From Mesorhizobium sp. (GTDB lineage Bacteria; Pseudomonadota; Alphaproteobacteria; Rhizobiales; Rhizobiaceae), in contig NZ_JAFKID010000006.1 of assembly GCF_017306545.1 (NCBI RefSeq), positions 62,001 to 126,000 on the forward strand: DNA of 64,000 bases, in the 5' to 3' direction. The position numbers and the translations under genes were made by a program. A model generated the notes under the pieces. The model was not told the DNA's origin, made no database searches, and saw only the letters and a program-made list of their open reading frames with translations. Below are positions 61,316 to 64,000 of this stretch, piece by piece (the first letter of the stretch is position 1; every line of letters starts with the position of its first letter).

Positions 61316-62614
61316 TCACCCGCTTATCCGCTCGATCACCGCGCCGCAGCCCGACAATTTCTCTTCCAGCCGCTCGAAGCCGCGGTCGAGGTGGTAGACG
61401 CGGTTGACGGTCGTCTCGCCTTCGGCGGCGAGGCCGGCGATGACCAGCGACACCGATGCGCGCAGGTCGGTCGCCATCACCGGCGCGCCCTTGAGCTTGG
61501 AGACGCCCTCGACGATGGCCGTCTGGCCGGACAGCGTAATGTGCGCGCCCAGTCGAGCCAGTTCCTGCACGTGCATGAAGCGGTTCTCGAAGATCGTCTC
61601 GGTGATGCGCGATTTGCCCTTGGCCATGGTCATCAGGCCCATGAACTGCGCCTGCAAATCGGTCGGGAAGCCGGGGAAGGGTTCGGTGGTGACATCGACC
61701 GGCGAAATGCCGGCGCCGTTGCGCTTGACGCGGATGCCGGCATTGATCGGCGTGATCTCGGCGCCGGTGTTCCTGATGACGTCGAGCGCGGCTTCCAGAA
61801 GGTCGGGCTCGGCGCCTTCCAGCAGCACGTCGCCGCCCGTCATCGCCACCGCCATCGCATAGGTGCCCGCCTCGATGCGGTCGGGAATGACGCGCACCTG
61901 GGCGCCGGAAAGTTCGTCGACGCCCTCGATGGTGATGGTCGAGGTGCCGGCGCCGTGGATTTTCGCGCCCATGGCGATCAGGCATTCGGCCAGATTGACG
62001 ACTTCCGGTTCGCGGGCGGCGTTTTCCAGCACCGTCTCGCCGCGCGCCAGAGAAGCCGCCATCATCAGCACATGGGTGGCGCCGACCGACACTTTGGGGA
62101 AGACGTAGCGGTTGCCGCGCAGCCGGTTCTTCGCCTTGGCCACGACATAGCCGGTGTCGACGTCGATGTCGGCGCCGAGCGCCTGCAAGCCGTCGATGAA
62201 CAGGTCGACCGGCCGCGTGCCGATGGCGCAGCCGCCGGGCAGCGACACTTTCGCTTCGCCCATGCGCGCCAGCACCGGCCCGATCACCCAGAAGGAGGCG
62301 CGCATCTTCGACACCAGCTCGTAGGGTGCGGTGGTGTCGACGATATCCCGCGCGGTGAAGTTGATGGTGCGCGAATAGCCGCTGGCGTTGCCGTTCTGGT
62401 GGTCGCGCTTGCCGTTGACGGAATAGTCGACGCCGTGGTTGCCGAGGATGCGGATCAACTGCTCGACATCGGCCAGGTGCGGCACGTTTTCCAGCGTCAG
62501 CGTCTGCGAGGTCAGCAGCGAGGCGATCATCAAGGGCAGGGCGGCGTTCTTGGCGCCGGAGATGGGGATGGTTCCGGCAAGCGTATTGCCGCCGACGATC
62601 CTGATGCGGTCCAT
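61316..62614 (-). CDS. murA: UDP-N-acetylglucosamine 1-carboxyvinyltransferase
   Basis: A 432-aa enzyme of the first committed step of peptidoglycan synthesis, adding enolpyruvyl to UDP-GlcNAc. [29 protein letters not shown] at the N-terminus and the fosfomycin-sensitive Cys129 in [15 protein letters not shown]; later [20 protein letters not shown] and [20 protein letters not shown]. Cys rather than Asp predicts fosfomycin sensitivity of the enzyme. It leads the murA-to-yacG block. Confidence 0.97.
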   Translation of the reverse strand: MDRIRIVGGNTLAGTIPISGAKNAALPLMIASLLTSQTLTLENVPHLADVEQLIRILGNHGVDYSVNGKRDHQNGNASGYSRTINFTARDIVDTTAPYELVSKMRASFWVIGPVLARMGEAKVSLPGGCAIGTRPVDLFIDGLQALGADIDVDTGYVVAKAKNRLRGNRYVFPKVSVGATHVLMMAASLARGETVLENAAREPEVVNLAECLIAMGAKIHGAGTSTITIEGVDELSGAQVRVIPDRIEAGTYAMAVAMTGGDVLLEGAEPDLLEAALDVIRNTGAEITPINAGIRVKRNGAGISPVDVTTEPFPGFPTDLQAQFMGLMTMAKGKSRITETIFENRFMHVQELARLGAHITLSGQTAIVEGVSKLKGAPVMATDLRASVSLVIAGLAAEGETTVNRVYHLDRGFERLEEKLSGCGAVIERISG

Positions 62615-62732
62615 GAAAAGCGTCCCCTCGGCCGTTCGGCCGGATTCAATCGGTTGAGTCTCTGTGCGGCCGGTCTAGACCATCGGCCGGAACGGTTCAA
62701 GAAATAGGAAACCCGCGACCTTGCGCCAATGG

Positions 62733-62906
62733 TTATCGGCGGTCGGTGCCCGGTTCGTCGGCGGCGGCAGCCAATCCATCGGGCCGCGTATCCGGCTTGC
62801 CGGTACGGCGCGAGCGCGCCTGCGTCTTGCGCTTGACTAGGTTGGCGCGCAGCGCCTCCGCCAGCCGCGCCTTGCGTTGATCCTTGTCTTTCGTGTTGAC
62901 AGCCAT
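62733..62906 (-). CDS. Small basic protein upstream of murA, 57 aa
   Basis: Reads MAVNTKDKDQRKARLAEALR, ANLVKRKTQARSRRTGKPDT, RPDGLAAAADEPGTDRR. A single amphipathic helix rich in Lys/Arg is followed by a flexible acidic tail. Codons end in G/C as in neighbours. It lies about 120 bp upstream of murA on the same strand. Short basic proteins of the pattern QRKARLAEALRANLxKRKxQAR are widespread upstream of murA in rhizobia; function unknown, nucleic-acid contact possible. Confidence 0.72.
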   Translation of the reverse strand: MAVNTKDKDQRKARLAEALRANLVKRKTQARSRRTGKPDTRPDGLAAAADEPGTDRR

Positions 62907-63038
62907 TGCGTCCCCGGTCCGTCATCGAAGATAAGGTGGAATGTGGCATGCGCAAGGCTGCCGTCGCCGCCGGCAAAAGGCTTCACACATAACTTGCGCT
63001 GACGGAAACGATGTGGCAGAAGGCGCCGCATTCAGGGC

Positions 63039-63113
<75 letters not shown>

Positions 63114-63396
63114 TTTCTTCCTTTTTTGGCGAGTCATATCGGTGATCGGCCGCCTGAGTGCGTGGAATCGGCCCTTGTTTGGCCGATGGTGCTTCATCAG
63201 TTGCAGTCGGGACATTGCGCGGGATCGCAGGTCGCGCCTGAAAACAGGCTATGCCTTGGTGCGGTCGCCTTAACGATGGCGGCAAACCCCCATCCGGCGC
63301 TGGACCTTCGACGCCGGCCTGCGTATCGCTTATTGAAGAGCCGCCTGACAGGGGCTATGCAAGGCGGCGGTTGCCGGGATGAGGGGACGGACGACG

Positions 63397-63957
63397 ATGG
63401 GCTTTCTGGATAATGCCGGCTTTGCGCTGCGGCGGCACCTGCCGGCTGCTCTGGCCCTTTCCTTGCTCGCCGCGCCCGCATGGGCGCAGACGAAGGACGC
63501 CGCCGCTCCGCAAACCACGACGGCGACCTATCAGGACTGGACATTGCGCTGCGACAACGCGGTCGGCACGCCGCCGCACAAGGTTTGCGAAGTCGCCCAG
63601 ACCATCATGGCCGAAGGCGGCAAGACCGCGCTCGCCCAGATCGTCATCGGCAGGCCGGACCCGGCCAAGCCGCTCAGGCTGATCGTCCAACTTCCCAACG
63701 GCGTCTGGCTGCCGTCCAACGCCATCCTGGCGCTCGACGACAAGACAACCGTCACCGCCACCTATAAGCGCTGCGTGCAGCTCTGTTTCGCCGATGCCGA
63801 GATCGAGGACAAGACGCTCGCCGCCCTGAAGGCCAGGACCGATCCGGCGAAACTCCTGTTCGCGGACGGCACCCAGCGCGTCGTCGAACTGCCCGTATCC
63901 CTCAACGGTTTCGCCGCGGCTCTCGACGCGAGCCTGAAGGACACGGCGGCAAAATAA
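63397..63957 (+). CDS. Invasion-associated locus B (IalB) family protein
   Basis: A 186-aa periplasmic protein. ATG at 63397 has GAGGGGA 12 bases upstream and gives a signal peptide (HLPAALALSLLAAPAWA, cleavage near residue 35). The mature part has the IalB pattern YQDWTLRCDNAVG, KVCEVAQTIMAEGGKTALAQ, GVWLPSNAILALDD and CVQLCFADAEIEDKTLAALK, with four conserved Cys for two disulfides. IalB aids erythrocyte invasion in Bartonella; homologues in soil rhizobia have no known function. Confidence 0.92.
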   Translation: MGFLDNAGFALRRHLPAALALSLLAAPAWAQTKDAAAPQTTTATYQDWTLRCDNAVGTPPHKVCEVAQTIMAEGGKTALAQIVIGRPDPAKPLRLIVQLPNGVWLPSNAILALDDKTTVTATYKRCVQLCFADAEIEDKTLAALKARTDPAKLLFADGTQRVVELPVSLNGFAAALDASLKDTAAK

Positions 63958-64000
63958 CCGGCAAACTAAGGATCGCGACGGCCGTCGCCGGCGTGTCTGT

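Overview
The window reads as chromosomal DNA of a GC-rich alphaproteobacterium of the order Hyphomicrobiales, most likely a Mesorhizobium-like member of the Phyllobacteriaceae. This is inferred from gene families and gene order: rph-hrcA, murA-DUF2948-hisD-UPF0262-infA-maf-yacG-tRNA-Phe, an MbfA-type ferritin/VIT protein with an Irr-type operator, and IalB, OpgC and TAXI-TRAP genes. It is also inferred from the intergenic palindromes. Nearly all of it is ordinary core or near-core chromosome. I see no prophage, integrase, transposase, CRISPR array, plasmid origin or secretion island.

Layout. 0.2-4.6 kb, minus strand: rph, VOC protein, rdgB, hemW, a DUF4160/DUF2442 pair and an EamA protein. 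4.7-9.5 kb, plus strand: hrcA, a 61-aa orphan where grpE is usually found, an exported sorbosone-dehydrogenase-like propeller, cysK and a GST. 9.6-11.2 kb, minus: an ECF42-type sigma factor with its DGPF/YCII partner. 11.5-15.1 kb, plus: a complete TAXI TRAP transporter plus DUF1850. 15.6-18.2 kb: a stand-alone LigD polymerase domain, then an extended ArsR-type regulator divergent from a DUF1127/NIPSNAP/monooxygenase operon. 18.2-22 kb: an AT-richer orphan membrane gene, mbfA, two hypotheticals and a threonine dehydratase. 22-25.9 kb, minus: a TetR-HlyD-ABC-ABC-2 efflux operon behind a clean operator. 26-33.6 kb: transporters, CYTH, SulP with an XRE regulator, PAP2, a flavin monooxygenase and a soluble DUF2156 acyltransferase. 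33.6-38.9 kb: another ABC-2 exporter, then a PF10091 glucoamylase-like gene convergent with opgC, both tied to periplasmic glucans, and a hydrolase. 38.9-42 kb: exported MsrA, a methionine/lysine-rich secreted peptide and lepA. 43.4-51.7 kb: a complete five-enzyme histidine-utilisation locus (hutC-hutF divergent from hutI-H-G-U-D). 52-57 kb: a small Cys-rich protein, a Dyp-type peroxidase and a 1001-aa AsmA protein. 57-64 kb: tRNA-Phe, the yacG-to-murA block, tRNA-Thr and an IalB-family protein.

How the genes work together. The clearest unit is hut: HutH, HutU, HutI, HutF and HutG take histidine to glutamate, with HutC as repressor and a 12-bp palindrome over the hutI promoter. A second unit is the TetR-controlled efflux pump. 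A third is the iron switch at mbfA, where an ICE-like dyad sits directly against the start codon.

No wholly new system stands out. The observations most worth following are: (i) the Met-rich secreted peptide encoded just upstream of exported MsrA; (ii) the nested 37-bp palindrome at mbfA; (iii) the glucoamylase/OpgC pairing; (iv) the NHEJ polymerase without a ligase or Ku; (v) two synteny breaks (no grpE after hrcA, no small phosphatase between UPF0262 and infA); and (vi) three families of interspersed palindromes that occupy most of the gene-free DNA.
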